A DNA stretch of 64,000 nucleotides, taken from contig JAIVFU010000035.1 of assembly GCA_020829485.1 (NCBI GenBank), positions 1 to 64,000 of the forward strand, in the 5' to 3' direction. The first letter of the stretch is position 1; each line of letters starts with the position of its first letter. Made by a program: the position numbers and the translations under genes. The DNA is from Nostoc sp. CHAB 5834. GTDB lineage: Bacteria; Cyanobacteriota; Cyanobacteriia; Cyanobacteriales; Nostocaceae. A model generated the notes under the pieces. The model searched no databases. It was not told the DNA's origin and saw nothing but the letters and a program-made list of their open reading frames with translations. This document shows positions 29,020 to 39,158 of this stretch, piece after piece.

Positions 29020-32000
29020 ATGAGTAATATTCCCGAAACTATTGACCATCGCGATCGCTTAAAAAATGCACTGCTGGCAGTTAGAGAAATGCGCTCTAAG
29101 CTTGACGCAATGGAGCGTGCCAAAACAGAGCCAATTGCCATTATTGGTATGGGTTGCCGACTTCCTGGTGCTAACAATTTGCAAACTTTCTGGTCTTTGC
29201 TCCATCATGGAGTAGATGCCATAAGTGAAGTTCCTGAAGATCGGTGGAACATTGATGAATTTTACGATACAAACCCTGATGCACCAGGAAAGATGTATGT
29301 TAAAAATGCTGGTTTTCTAGACCAAGTAGACCAGTTCGATGCTCAATTCTTTGGCATTACCCCACGGGAAGTTGAGAACATGGATCCCCAACAACGGCTG
29401 TTGTTGGAGGTCAGTTGGGAGGCGGTTGAACAGGCTGGCATTGCACCCGATCGCTTGAGAAATAGCCAAACCGGCGTATTTGTCGGCATTACCACCAATG
29501 ATTATTTGCAACTCCAAATTGGGTCTAGCGATCGCACCAAAATCGATGCCTACAGTGCCACAGGTAATTGTCTTAACGCTGTAGCTGGTCGCTTATCATA
29601 TACTTTGGGTCTACAGGGGCCAAGTATGGTGGTGGATACGGCTTGCTCATCTTCACTGGTAGCCATCCATTTAGCTTGCCAAAGTCTGCGTAGCCAAGAG
29701 TCCGATCTAGCCTTAGCTGGTGGGGTGAATCTCATCCTCTCACCAATTGCTACCATTGCCACTTGTCGAGCCAGAATGTTAGCGCCCGATGGTCGTTGCA
29801 AGACTTTTGATGCTGCTGCTGACGGCTTTGCCAGGGGAGAAGGGTGTGGGGTTGTTGTTCTCAAGCGCCTTAGTGATGCGATCGCGGATGGTGACAATAT
29901 CTTAGCCCTAATTCGGGGATCAGCCGTCAACCAAGATGGCCCCAGTAGTGGTTTGACAGTTCCTAATGGAGTCGCCCAGCAAGCACTAATCCGTAAAGCC
30001 TTGGCTAACGCTGGGGTAGAGCCTGGACAAATCAGCTATGTTGAAGCCCACGGCACAGGAACATCTTTAGGAGATCCGATCGAAGTCGAGTCTTTGGGGG
30101 CTGTGTTGTGCCAAGAGCGATCGCCCCAGGAGCCTTTAATCATTGGCTCGGCAAAAACCAACATTGGTCACTTAGAATCAGCAGCAGGGGTGGCGGGACT
30201 GATCAAGGTGGTGCTGTCACTGCAACATCAAGAGATACCCCCGCATCTGCACCTTAAAAATCCCAATCCTTTCATCCCGTGGGCAAAGCTGCCAGTGTTC
30301 GTGCCAATGCAACCAACGCCTTGGACTTCTGGAGATAAACCCCGGATTGCTGGGTTGAGTGGGTTTGGTGTAACTGGTACCAATGCTCACCTCATCATCG
30401 AAGAAGCCCCTACCCGCCAGCAGCACCCCAGTGAAGTAGAACGCCCCTTACATCTGCTCAGTCTCTCAGCGAAAACTGAAAGCGCATTACAGGAGTTAGT
30501 TAGTAACTTCTACACAGCCTTCAAAGCTAATCTTGACATAAACCTAGCCGATGCCTGCTTTACTGCCAATACAGGCCGCTCTGTATTTGCCCATCGCTTG
30601 GCAGTGGTGGCTGAAAACTCAAATCAGGTGTGTGAACAGCTAGCAGCCTTCAACCTTGGGCAAAATACTGGTGATTTCCTCAAAGGGCAAGTTGATAAAT
30701 CCCGTCAACCCAAGATCGCCTTTTTGTTCACCGGGCAAGGTTCGCAATATGTAGATATGGGACGCGAACTTTATGATACCCAACCAACTTTCCGCCAAGC
30801 CCTAGAGCGCTGCGATGCTATATTGCGCCCTTATCTGCCAAAACCCCTGTTATCTGTGATTTATCCCGCCACAGGTGAGAATTCCTCCCTCGACCAAACA
30901 CTTTACACCCAACCAGCTTTATTTGCTTTGGAATATGCCCTGTATGAGTTATGGCGCTCTTGGGGGATTGAACCGAATGCCGTAATCGGTCACAGTGTCG
31001 GCGAATACGTAGCAGCTTGTGTAGCTGGGGTGTTCAGCTTGGAAGATGGGTTGAAGTTGATCGCCCTTCGCTCCCGTTTGATGCAAGCATTACCACCAGG
31101 GGGTGAGATGGCGGCGGTGTTTGCGTCGGAAGAACAGGTAATTGCTGCAATTACTCCCTATACTCAGCAAGTAGCAATCGCGGCGGTTAATGGCCCGCAA
31201 AATGTGGTTATTTCAGGGGCGCTACCAGCAGTACAGACAGTGTTGCAAAAACTGGAAGCACAAGGAATTGAGTACCGAAGCTTACGGGTTTCTCATGCCT
31301 TTCATTCTCCTTTGATGGAACCAATTCTAGGAGAGTTTGAGCAACGCGCTAGCGAGTTGGTCTACCATGAACCCCAAATAGACTTAGTTTCCAATGTGAC
31401 TGGGCAACTAGTGCAGGGAGCAGAAATTGGTCAAGCCAGTTATTGGCGTAGTCATCTGCGGCAGCCAGTACGATTTGCCGCAGGGATGCAGACTCTCCTT
31501 GCACAAGGGTATGACTTATTTGTGGAAATTGGCCCACATCCAGTACTTATAGGAATGGGGCAACAGTCTTTACCTAATGGCGTGGGAGTTTGGTTGCCTT
31601 CTTTACGTCGTGGACAAAACGATTGGCAGCAGTTGCTCCAGAGTTTGGCATCGCTGTATATCCAAGGTGTGAAGGTGGACTGGTCTGGTTTTGACCACGA
31701 TTATCAGCGTAGCCGCGTTCCTCTGCCTACTTATCCCTTCCAGCGCCAACGTTTCTGGATTGATACAGCAGTCACAAAGCAAGAGTCAGTTCCAGTTCAG
31801 AAGCCAGAAATTCCTGCCATCAGCATCTCTGATACAACCCTAGAGGAGCGGATCTTGGCTCTAGCTGCTAAGACAACTGGACTCAAGTTAGAGCAATTAA
31901 ATTTGGATATTTCCCTAGAGGCTGACCTGGGATTGGATTCAATCATGATGATGCAACTGATGAGCGGTCTGATAAAATTGGTTCCAGTAGACCAACAGAC

Positions 32001-33786
32001 AGCATTTAGTAGCAAGTTCTCTTTGCGAGACTTGATGCAGTTGCAGACACTGAGGCAAGTAATTCAGATATTTGAGGAGTGGCAAAGCTCGGATGAGCAA
32101 AACATCGTCAGTGGTGGAGACGCTGTAGTTAGTAACCCGGAAAAAGTGACTATACAGGGCGAAATAAATAATGTAGAAATGCTTCATGGACAGTATTTTC
32201 ACTTGTTAGGTCACTGGGTGGTAAATTCCAACAGCCTGTTTTCTAGTTTGCGTTTACAAGGATCTTTCGACTTAAATATTGCTTGGCAGAGTTGGAAAGA
32301 CTTGCTGTCTCGGCATCCTATGTTGCGATCGCGCTTCCATGTCCCAGAGGGTGCGACTCGCTTTAATGAATACTTAATGGAAGTTATGGAAGATCCAACT
32401 CCTCCAGAAATTCCAGTTACAGATATTAGACATCTTGACAGTGATGCTAAAGAGCAGGCTGTACAGGCAGAAGTTGATCGCTGGTTAAATTATGAATGGC
32501 CTCTGACTCAATGGCCATTGCATCAATTTTCTCTATTGCGCTTAGAAGATTCGGTATATCAGCTATTTTTAGGTAACGAACACCTAATTTCTGATGCTCT
32601 GGGAAATCATCTCATATTGCGTGAATTTCTCGAAATTTATCGAGCATATATTTGCAATGATCAGCCCGATCTGCCTCCAGCTACGACTTTAGAAGATTAC
32701 CGCCAATTAGTGCAAGCCATGAACGCTTGGCACGATCCCGAAGAAGACCGAGCGCTGGCAGCCTACACTAGTAGCCAAGGTAAAGATTCTTACTTCTGGA
32801 ACCCCAAAGGCGATATTGTTGACCACCCACGCCCCCAATTTCACACTCAACGGTACATTTTGGGACGCGATCGCACTGCTAAACTGATTGAACGTACCCG
32901 TGACTGGCGATTACCTGTAAATTCTTTGCTGCTGGGTGCTTTTCTGCGAGCCGTTGTCAAGTTACAGCAGTCTTCACAATCTGTAATCGTTCAAGTCCCC
33001 ACCGGCGGTAGAGTTTATCCTGGCGCGGATGCTTCTAATGTCGTCAGTAGTTTCGCGCAGAATTTAGCTCTGAGTTTTACGCCACCACAACCGGATGAAG
33101 ATTGGCAAACTCTGTTAAACCGTGTGCATCAAGAAGTTCAAAATGGCATCGCTACCGGTCTAGACCGAGCGCAGACTCGCCAGATGGGGCTGATGTTCCG
33201 GGACAATATAGCCTTGGAAGACGGCAAAATACCTGAGCATAGTTTATCTATGTTTAGGAGCGTATTGAAATCAAATTTATACTTTCCCTTCACAGGGCAT
33301 ACCCATATCAAAACTCAATACGGCCCTGTAGAAGTAATTGATTATCAAGCAGGTGGCATAAATGCTGTTGGAACCATTGATATATTACAAGAGATATTCG
33401 ACGGCAGTTTGCATCTGTTTGCTAGTTATGACTACAAATTCTTCGACTTGTCCGTTATTGATCAGTTAATGCAGGAATACATTGCTCAGATAGAGGAATT
33501 ATGCTCACTGACAATTCAATCCCAACAGCCAACAGAACTACTATCAATATCACAAGCAGATGCAAAAATTGAGTCCACAATTCGACAGGTAGCGGAAGAA
33601 ATTTGTCATTACCAAATTAGTTCCGAGGAAATGGACAAAGATATGGAGGCGGATTTAGGTGTAGATTCCCTAGAACGTATCCGCATTATTACCCGCTTAG
33701 AAAAGCTAATTGGGAAAGTCGATCGCCAAGCCTTACTAAGTTGCAGGAGTTTGCAAGAAATGGCAAACACACTCACAAAATTTTAG
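29020..33786 (+). CDS. PKS-NRPS hybrid, KS-AT-ACP-C-ACP
   Basis: 1588 residues from ATG 29020, chosen over an upstream in-frame start at 28972 because the docking segment MSNIPETIDHRDRLKNALLA begins there. KS has Cys209; AT has Ser659 in GHSVGE and SHAFHSP (malonyl). A first carrier has Ser974 (LGLDSIMMMQL). A condensation domain (about 1030-1480) follows, with a modified HHxxxDG motif: EHLISDA, keeping the catalytic His1188 and Asp1192 but with Glu for the first His and Ala for Gly. A second carrier at the end has Ser1550 (LGVDSLERIRI). No reducing domain is present, so a beta-keto group should remain before condensation. The second carrier lacks its own A domain and probably receives the amino acid from the next protein. 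Confidence 0.9.
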   Translation: MSNIPETIDHRDRLKNALLAVREMRSKLDAMERAKTEPIAIIGMGCRLPGANNLQTFWSLLHHGVDAISEVPEDRWNIDEFYDTNPDAPGKMYVKNAGFLDQVDQFDAQFFGITPREVENMDPQQRLLLEVSWEAVEQAGIAPDRLRNSQTGVFVGITTNDYLQLQIGSSDRTKIDAYSATGNCLNAVAGRLSYTLGLQGPSMVVDTACSSSLVAIHLACQSLRSQESDLALAGGVNLILSPIATIATCRARMLAPDGRCKTFDAAADGFARGEGCGVVVLKRLSDAIADGDNILALIRGSAVNQDGPSSGLTVPNGVAQQALIRKALANAGVEPGQISYVEAHGTGTSLGDPIEVESLGAVLCQERSPQEPLIIGSAKTNIGHLESAAGVAGLIKVVLSLQHQEIPPHLHLKNPNPFIPWAKLPVFVPMQPTPWTSGDKPRIAGLSGFGVTGTNAHLIIEEAPTRQQHPSEVERPLHLLSLSAKTESALQELVSNFYTAFKANLDINLADACFTANTGRSVFAHRLAVVAENSNQVCEQLAAFNLGQNTGDFLKGQVDKSRQPKIAFLFTGQGSQYVDMGRELYDTQPTFRQALERCDAILRPYLPKPLLSVIYPATGENSSLDQTLYTQPALFALEYALYELWRSWGIEPNAVIGHSVGEYVAACVAGVFSLEDGLKLIALRSRLMQALPPGGEMAAVFASEEQVIAAITPYTQQVAIAAVNGPQNVVISGALPAVQTVLQKLEAQGIEYRSLRVSHAFHSPLMEPILGEFEQRASELVYHEPQIDLVSNVTGQLVQGAEIGQASYWRSHLRQPVRFAAGMQTLLAQGYDLFVEIGPHPVLIGMGQQSLPNGVGVWLPSLRRGQNDWQQLLQSLASLYIQGVKVDWSGFDHDYQRSRVPLPTYPFQRQRFWIDTAVTKQESVPVQKPEIPAISISDTTLEERILALAAKTTGLKLEQLNLDISLEADLGLDSIMMMQLMSGLIKLVPVDQQTAFSSKFSLRDLMQLQTLRQVIQIFEEWQSSDEQNIVSGGDAVVSNPEKVTIQGEINNVEMLHGQYFHLLGHWVVNSNSLFSSLRLQGSFDLNIAWQSWKDLLSRHPMLRSRFHVPEGATRFNEYLMEVMEDPTPPEIPVTDIRHLDSDAKEQAVQAEVDRWLNYEWPLTQWPLHQFSLLRLEDSVYQLFLGNEHLISDALGNHLILREFLEIYRAYICNDQPDLPPATTLEDYRQLVQAMNAWHDPEEDRALAAYTSSQGKDSYFWNPKGDIVDHPRPQFHTQRYILGRDRTAKLIERTRDWRLPVNSLLLGAFLRAVVKLQQSSQSVIVQVPTGGRVYPGADASNVVSSFAQNLALSFTPPQPDEDWQTLLNRVHQEVQNGIATGLDRAQTRQMGLMFRDNIALEDGKIPEHSLSMFRSVLKSNLYFPFTGHTHIKTQYGPVEVIDYQAGGINAVGTIDILQEIFDGSLHLFASYDYKFFDLSVIDQLMQEYIAQIEELCSLTIQSQQPTELLSISQADAKIESTIRQVAEEICHYQISSEEMDKDMEADLGVDSLERIRIITRLEKLIGKVDRQALLSCRSLQEMANTLTKF

Positions 33787-33850
33787 ATTTTGAATTTGGG
33801 ATTGAAGATTCAAAGTAATCATTTAAAACTTCAGAGGAAAAATCATTGAG

Positions 33851-36817
33851 ATGAGCAATATTACAGAAATTCCTTACCTGAAAATTGTAGAACAGGTTCA
33901 GCAAACACCCGAAGCGATCGCAGTTCTACATCAAGAAACTCAACTTACTTACGCCCAGTTACATCGCCTTTCTAATCAGCTTGCCAATTATTTGCGGACT
34001 CAGGGTGTAGGGCCAAACACGCTTGTCGGCATCATGACACAGCGCAACCCTTTAATGCTAGTCGGAATTTTGGGCATCCTCAAAGCTGGCGGGGCTTATG
34101 TTCCTCTTGATCCTTCTTACCCAGGCGATCGCATCCGTTACATTCTCGAACATGCTAAAATTAGCACTTTGCTAACTGAGTATCAAGTAACTAATAAACT
34201 TGAAGAGTGTTTGGATGCAGAGTTACCATTGCAAACTTTGTTATTTTTGGACGATGGCGATGGGTTCATTCCCAACAAAGAACTAAACTTACTTAGTAAA
34301 GATACTTGGTCTACTTTCTCAGATCAAGATCCGCTCTATACTAATGATCCCGATGATTTAATGACGGTTCTATATACATCTGGCTCCACCGGACGGCCCA
34401 AAGGAGTAATGCTCAACCATCGGGGTTATATGAACCGCCTGCGCTGGATGCAAAATACATTCAGCCTGAAACCTGGAGACAGAGTTGCTCAAAAAACCTC
34501 TTTTTGTTTCGATATCTCCGTTTGGGAACTCTTCTGGACGCTGATGGAGGGAGCGACTATTTGCCCAGTAGAAAGGGAAACAGTAATCAATCCTTGGAAA
34601 TTCGCTCAGTGGATCAAGGATACGCAAATCAATGTTATGCACTTCGTGCCTTCATTGTTTGGCGAATTTATCAGTGCTTTAGAAGATGAATCTTGGGAAT
34701 TTCCTGGCTTGCGCTGGTTAATTTTTAGTGGTGAAGCTTTGCCCTTACCTTTTATCCAACGTTGGATTGACAAGTATGGAATGGGTACTGGACTAGCAAA
34801 CCTCTATGGGCCAACTGAGGCATCCATTGACGTGACTGCTCATATCATTGAGCAACGTCCTAATGAACAGGTGACTAATCAAATTCCCATCGGCAAAGCC
34901 ATTGATAATGTTTACATCAAGATTTTAGATGATCAAATGCAGCCAGTCGTACCTGGGCAGTTGGGAGAACTTTGGATTGGAGGTGTACAACTTGCCAAAG
35001 GTTACTTAAATGATTTGCAACGCACATCAGAAGCTTTTCGCCTCAATCCCTTTCTCGAAATTCCCGGACAGTATCTCTATCGGACTGGAGATTTGGCGAA
35101 AGAATTGCCAGACGGTAGTTTTGAATATCACGGACGGATTGATAACCAGGTAAAAATTCGGGGTTTTCGTGTAGAACTAGGAGAAATTGAGAGCGTTCTT
35201 AATACTCATCCAGCAGTGCGCGAAGCAGCAGTTTTAGCTGTAGATTATGGCGCTGGACAGAAAAGATTAATAGCTTGGTTGTCTGGAAACAAGGTGGATA
35301 ATCGACAAATCAAGGAACATCTCTCCCGACTACTACCTGATTATATGATTCCGCAACGTGTGGAATGGTTGCCCAGTCTTCCCAAGAATCATAATGGCAA
35401 ACTGGATCGTAATGCTCTCCAGGCGCTGCTGAATAAGAGTCAGCCGAAACAAAAACCGGAGGAAACTATTGATGCTGCTCAAGAATACTTACCACTAGGG
35501 CCGGCGCAGAAATGGCTGGTGACATACTTCGAGCCTCCTTATCAGTGGACGGGGTATACACGTTTTCGCTACCGCCAAGCTTTGAATCTGGACGTTTTCA
35601 ACAAAGCTTTCAACTTGATGATGGTACGGCATCCTGCTCTGCGTACTTTGTTTGTGCAACGCGATGGACAATGGCAGCAGCAAATCATGGGTACAGAAAA
35701 GCAATTTCCTGTAGACTTCTTTGATGGTAGTCACCTGAGTGCAGCCGAACGCGATCGGGAAATCCGCTCTCGCATCGAGCAAAGCAGTCAAAAACTGCGT
35801 CTTGAGCAGTGGCCGCTATTAGCAACAATCGTGGTCAAAGTTGATGAATCAACCTACGACATCACCATGATTGCCCACCATATCATTGCTGATATGCTGA
35901 GTACAACTGTGCTATTTAAAGAACTTTGGTACGCATACAACCAGATTTTGGTGGGTGGTGTGCCTAGTTTTGAAAACCCCTCGCCACCTTCCTACGCAGA
36001 TTTCGTCCGTCTGCTTGTGGAAGAAGATAAAAAAGGAGCTTTGGCCAGCCACGTTGATTATTGGAAATCCCAATTTCCTTCTCGACAATATGCGTTTCAT
36101 GTTCCCTTTGACCATATCAAGGGGACTAACGTTGAAGCTTCTGCTGCTACTGAACGATTCACTCTCAGCAAAGCTAACAGTGACACACTGTTACGCAAAG
36201 CTAAACAGCACTATGGTTGCAATCTGTATACACTTTTGCTCGCTCCTTTGTACCAACTGACGGCTGTTTGGTGTGGGACTTCTTGGGTAGTGTTGAGTCA
36301 TCGTAGCCACGGTAGGGATCTAGGCGATAACCACATTTTCTGGGAAAGCTTTGGTAACTTTGCAGTGAATTTTCCCGTCGGGGTGATGGTAAACTATGAG
36401 GAAAAGTGGGAGAAAACCATCAAGCATGTCAAAGATGGTTTTGATGCACTGCCAATGAACGGCGTAACTTTTGATTGGATATGCGATCGCTTGCCAAATT
36501 ATATCTATCCTGATGCTAATCTGACATCCATTAGAGCCAATTACCTGGGGAATCGCACCCAACCTGTGTTTGAGTTGTTTGAGTTCATCGAGGAAGATCG
36601 CGATCGGCGTTTGTCCCCTCCTGAACAAAAACGCACAACCTTGTTAGAGTTCTTCTTTTTCATTATCGATGGCACTTTCCATCTAGAAATTGAATACTCT
36701 CGCAATTTCCATCTGCCTGCAACCATCAACCAACTAGGCAAGCAATACTTGGATCTGATAGAGAATATGCTTGCAGTTATATCGCCAGTAGAAGAAAGCG
36801 TTCGGCAGGGCAAATAA
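33851..36817 (+). CDS. NRPS A-C protein, predicted serine-activating, no carrier domain
   Basis: 988 residues. The A domain (1-520) has LYTSGSTGRPKGVM, NLYGPTEASIDV, YRTGDLAKE, IDNQVKIRGFRVELGEIE and NGKLDR. Reading the ten specificity positions by alignment to the phenylalanine-activating GrsA domain gives DIWHFSLIDK, very close to known serine codes (DVWHLSLIDK, DVWHFSLVDK). A condensation-type domain (about 540-975) follows directly, with AHHIIADM: both His (His677 catalytic) and Asp681 present, Gly replaced by Met. No carrier, thioesterase or reductase is visible. The A domain should therefore load the preceding protein's second ACP in trans, and the last C domain may perform release by amide, ester or cyclisation chemistry. 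Confidence 0.9.
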   Translation: MSNITEIPYLKIVEQVQQTPEAIAVLHQETQLTYAQLHRLSNQLANYLRTQGVGPNTLVGIMTQRNPLMLVGILGILKAGGAYVPLDPSYPGDRIRYILEHAKISTLLTEYQVTNKLEECLDAELPLQTLLFLDDGDGFIPNKELNLLSKDTWSTFSDQDPLYTNDPDDLMTVLYTSGSTGRPKGVMLNHRGYMNRLRWMQNTFSLKPGDRVAQKTSFCFDISVWELFWTLMEGATICPVERETVINPWKFAQWIKDTQINVMHFVPSLFGEFISALEDESWEFPGLRWLIFSGEALPLPFIQRWIDKYGMGTGLANLYGPTEASIDVTAHIIEQRPNEQVTNQIPIGKAIDNVYIKILDDQMQPVVPGQLGELWIGGVQLAKGYLNDLQRTSEAFRLNPFLEIPGQYLYRTGDLAKELPDGSFEYHGRIDNQVKIRGFRVELGEIESVLNTHPAVREAAVLAVDYGAGQKRLIAWLSGNKVDNRQIKEHLSRLLPDYMIPQRVEWLPSLPKNHNGKLDRNALQALLNKSQPKQKPEETIDAAQEYLPLGPAQKWLVTYFEPPYQWTGYTRFRYRQALNLDVFNKAFNLMMVRHPALRTLFVQRDGQWQQQIMGTEKQFPVDFFDGSHLSAAERDREIRSRIEQSSQKLRLEQWPLLATIVVKVDESTYDITMIAHHIIADMLSTTVLFKELWYAYNQILVGGVPSFENPSPPSYADFVRLLVEEDKKGALASHVDYWKSQFPSRQYAFHVPFDHIKGTNVEASAATERFTLSKANSDTLLRKAKQHYGCNLYTLLLAPLYQLTAVWCGTSWVVLSHRSHGRDLGDNHIFWESFGNFAVNFPVGVMVNYEEKWEKTIKHVKDGFDALPMNGVTFDWICDRLPNYIYPDANLTSIRANYLGNRTQPVFELFEFIEEDRDRRLSPPEQKRTTLLEFFFFIIDGTFHLEIEYSRNFHLPATINQLGKQYLDLIENMLAVISPVEESVRQGK

Positions 36818-36826
36818 TTCTAGGGA

Positions 36827-36984
36827 ATAAGCTGTTACGCAAATAACATTGTACATTTGATGACCGTTGACTGATGACCGTCAACCGTCAACCGTCAACC
36901 GTCAACCGTCAACCGTCAACCGTCAACCGTCAACCATCAACGATTATAAAGAATGTTTATATAATTTAGACGCATATCAGCTTA
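36827..36984 (+). repeat. MITE with CCGTCAA heptamers, copy 2 (expanded)
   Basis: The termini are those of the copies at 17503 and 62353, but the centre is expanded to eight CCGTCAA units plus one CCATCAA. It begins ten bases after the stop codon of the NRPS gene and precedes the exporter gene by about 105 bases. Confidence 0.8.
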
Positions 36985-37089
36985 CTTGTCGTTGCTGTTT
37001 ACTCGAATGCTCAAAATAATTCCTCCATTCCTGGATTCAGCAACTCCAACATATTACTCTGACTGCAAATATATAACTTTACCAAAACA

Positions 37090-38253
37090 ATGCAGGAAAT
37101 TTCTTCAAAAGTATCAATTTCTCCTTTTTCCACAGGTTTACCAGCCTTATATATTATCGGTTTTATTTCCGGTATCTCTATGGGGCTGTTTACTCCCTTT
37201 ATCTCAACGCTCATGGCTCAACATCAAGTTGATGATGTTTTAATTGGGGCAAATTCTACAGTGTTTTTTCTGGCCATAGCTTTGGGAACACCCTTGGTAG
37301 CAAAGATATTGCGCCAATTAGGATTGCGTCAAACTATGACGTTAGGCTTAATGCTGATGGCTTTGAGTGCGCCCCTATTTCCTATGACTACACAAGTATC
37401 TTTGTGGTTTGTCATCCGCGCTATTATGGGTATTGCTTGCTGTTTTTACTTCGTCTCTGGACAAACTGCACTGAACTATTTTTGCCACGACACTAATCGA
37501 GCGATCGTCAATGGTCTGTATGCTCTATCTTTTAGTGTCGGATTTGGACTTGGCCCAGTCATCGGTTCTAGTCTCTATAACGTTTCCCCCAAATTGACTT
37601 TTTTTCTAGGTAGTATTTTAGTTTTGAGCGGTGTAGTTGTGGTCTGGATAGGCTTACCGAATAAGTCTGTCAATTTTCAACCATCGTCGCGTAAAGGAAT
37701 TTTCAAAAAGCTAACACTTTCTCTTTATGGTGCATTCGCCTTTGGTTTTGCTGAATCAACTTTAGTCTCTCTATATCCAGTATATCTATTACGAGAAAAA
37801 TATAGTGTCGAGCAAATAGGTTATACCTTTTCTATATTCGTGGTTGGAGGTCTTTTGGCTACCATTCCAGTCACACATTTTGCCGACCGATTTGGCAAAT
37901 TAAAGATTCTTTTAATTAGTGTGTGTATTCTGATATTTTCTATCGTGTCTCTTTCCTTAGCTGAAAACTCCATAACTATACAGATATTTGCCTTTACTAC
38001 TGGAGCTAGCCTGACTCCAGTTTTTCCTCTAGCACTGGCACTCATTGGAGATAAGCTCTCCCGCAATGAATTATCATCTGGAAGTGCTTTGTTCACAGCC
38101 ATATATAGTTTTGGATGTACTGCCGGGCCTATATTATCCTCTGTGGTCATGCAAATTTTTGATAATCGTTACATATTTAGTTTAGCGGGATTATTATTTG
38201 TATTATTTATGCTAAAAATAGTCAAAGAACAACCAAAGATGAAGTCAAATTAA
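37090..38253 (+). CDS. MFS transporter
   Basis: 387 residues, almost entirely hydrophobic with about 12 membrane segments. It has the MFS motif-A-like loop ADRFGKLK after the sixth/seventh helix and a weak one (KILRQLGLRQ) in the N-terminal half. The start ATG 37090 lies downstream of the NRPS gene in the same orientation with only a repeat between. By position it is the likely exporter of the cluster product or a self-resistance pump. The substrate cannot be read from sequence. Siderophore, drug and sugar efflux families are all possible. Confidence 0.82.
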   Translation: MQEISSKVSISPFSTGLPALYIIGFISGISMGLFTPFISTLMAQHQVDDVLIGANSTVFFLAIALGTPLVAKILRQLGLRQTMTLGLMLMALSAPLFPMTTQVSLWFVIRAIMGIACCFYFVSGQTALNYFCHDTNRAIVNGLYALSFSVGFGLGPVIGSSLYNVSPKLTFFLGSILVLSGVVVVWIGLPNKSVNFQPSSRKGIFKKLTLSLYGAFAFGFAESTLVSLYPVYLLREKYSVEQIGYTFSIFVVGGLLATIPVTHFADRFGKLKILLISVCILIFSIVSLSLAENSITIQIFAFTTGASLTPVFPLALALIGDKLSRNELSSGSALFTAIYSFGCTAGPILSSVVMQIFDNRYIFSLAGLLFVLFMLKIVKEQPKMKSN

Positions 38254-38302
38254 GTTATCTATTCCACACTAAAATCACTGTAAATCATTAATCACCACTT
38301 TT

Positions 38303-38489
38303 AGAGGATGTTTGAAAAGTATTTTTTGTAATATCAAAGCCTCGGAAACCTAACCCTCCGAGCAAGCTTTCCGTACGTTCCCGTAGCGGCACGAAATGCG
38401 GTAATGGGGGTTTCAAAGCCTCTCTCCGCTTGGGCGAGAGGTTTGGAGAGGGGTTTCTAGTATACTTTACGACTTTTCAAACATCCTCT
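38303..38489. repeat. MITE-like element, 187 bp
   Basis: The termini AGAGGATGTTTGAAAAGT and ACTTTTCAAACATCCTCT are perfect 18-bp inverted repeats. The interior is a GC-rich palindromic repeat. A related single arm occurs at about 48784. The following 38490-39158 (about 670 bases) shows no convincing gene; it is AT-rich and presumably carries the promoter of the PEP-CTERM gene. Confidence 0.75.
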
Positions 38490-39158
38490 CAGAGTGACGA
38501 AATAGATACCGTTATAACTATCTTTTATCACTTTGGTAAGAGAATAATTGAGGTTAAAAGATGAAAGTCAGATTTTTAAGAGAATTAGGGATGCTTAAGC
38601 GCAAGCCGATGCGCTTCTAAGCAAACCAATAGAAATTTAAAAAAGGAGCCTAATAAGCAAAGTTATCTCTGTACAAAGATTTCAGATTTTACTCTAACGA
38701 GAGTAATTAAAGAGAGTTACTAGAGTCTCTGTATCGAATGCAGAACTGTACATTATATTCATAAAAATTATGGATTATACGAGATACTAGCCGTTATTTT
38801 TTTTAATTTGCTATGTTTCTGTGGTACTATACATAAGCAAAACTACAAAACTTTTTTCTTAAAAGTTTGCAAAACATCAAAATACTTGTTGCCTACAAAA
38901 TAAAAAAGCAACAGCCCTAAAGAGTTACGTAATAATCAGACCGAGGATGTTTGCATAGTTAAATGTAGTTGCTTATACGACCAAACAGAATAAAAAACTT
39001 CAGAGGCTAGAAAGAACTTACGTTTTTAAAGTCGTAATTGAAGTTTTGATTAATATTTTTTCCCTTTTGCCCTCTCTCTCTTTGTTTGTAAGTCATCAAA
39101 GCTAGACCGAAATTTTTGCTTATTTTCTTAGTATTTTCCATAGAATTTTACTCAAAGT

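Noticed and set aside
36880..36945. Tandem CCGTCAA units looking like a CRISPR array
   Set aside because: The unit is seven bases with no spacers. It is a short tandem repeat inside a MITE-like element.
38490..39158. Possible small RNA or gene before the PEP-CTERM genes
   Set aside because: It is AT-rich without a coding frame, a clear promoter pair or a terminator.
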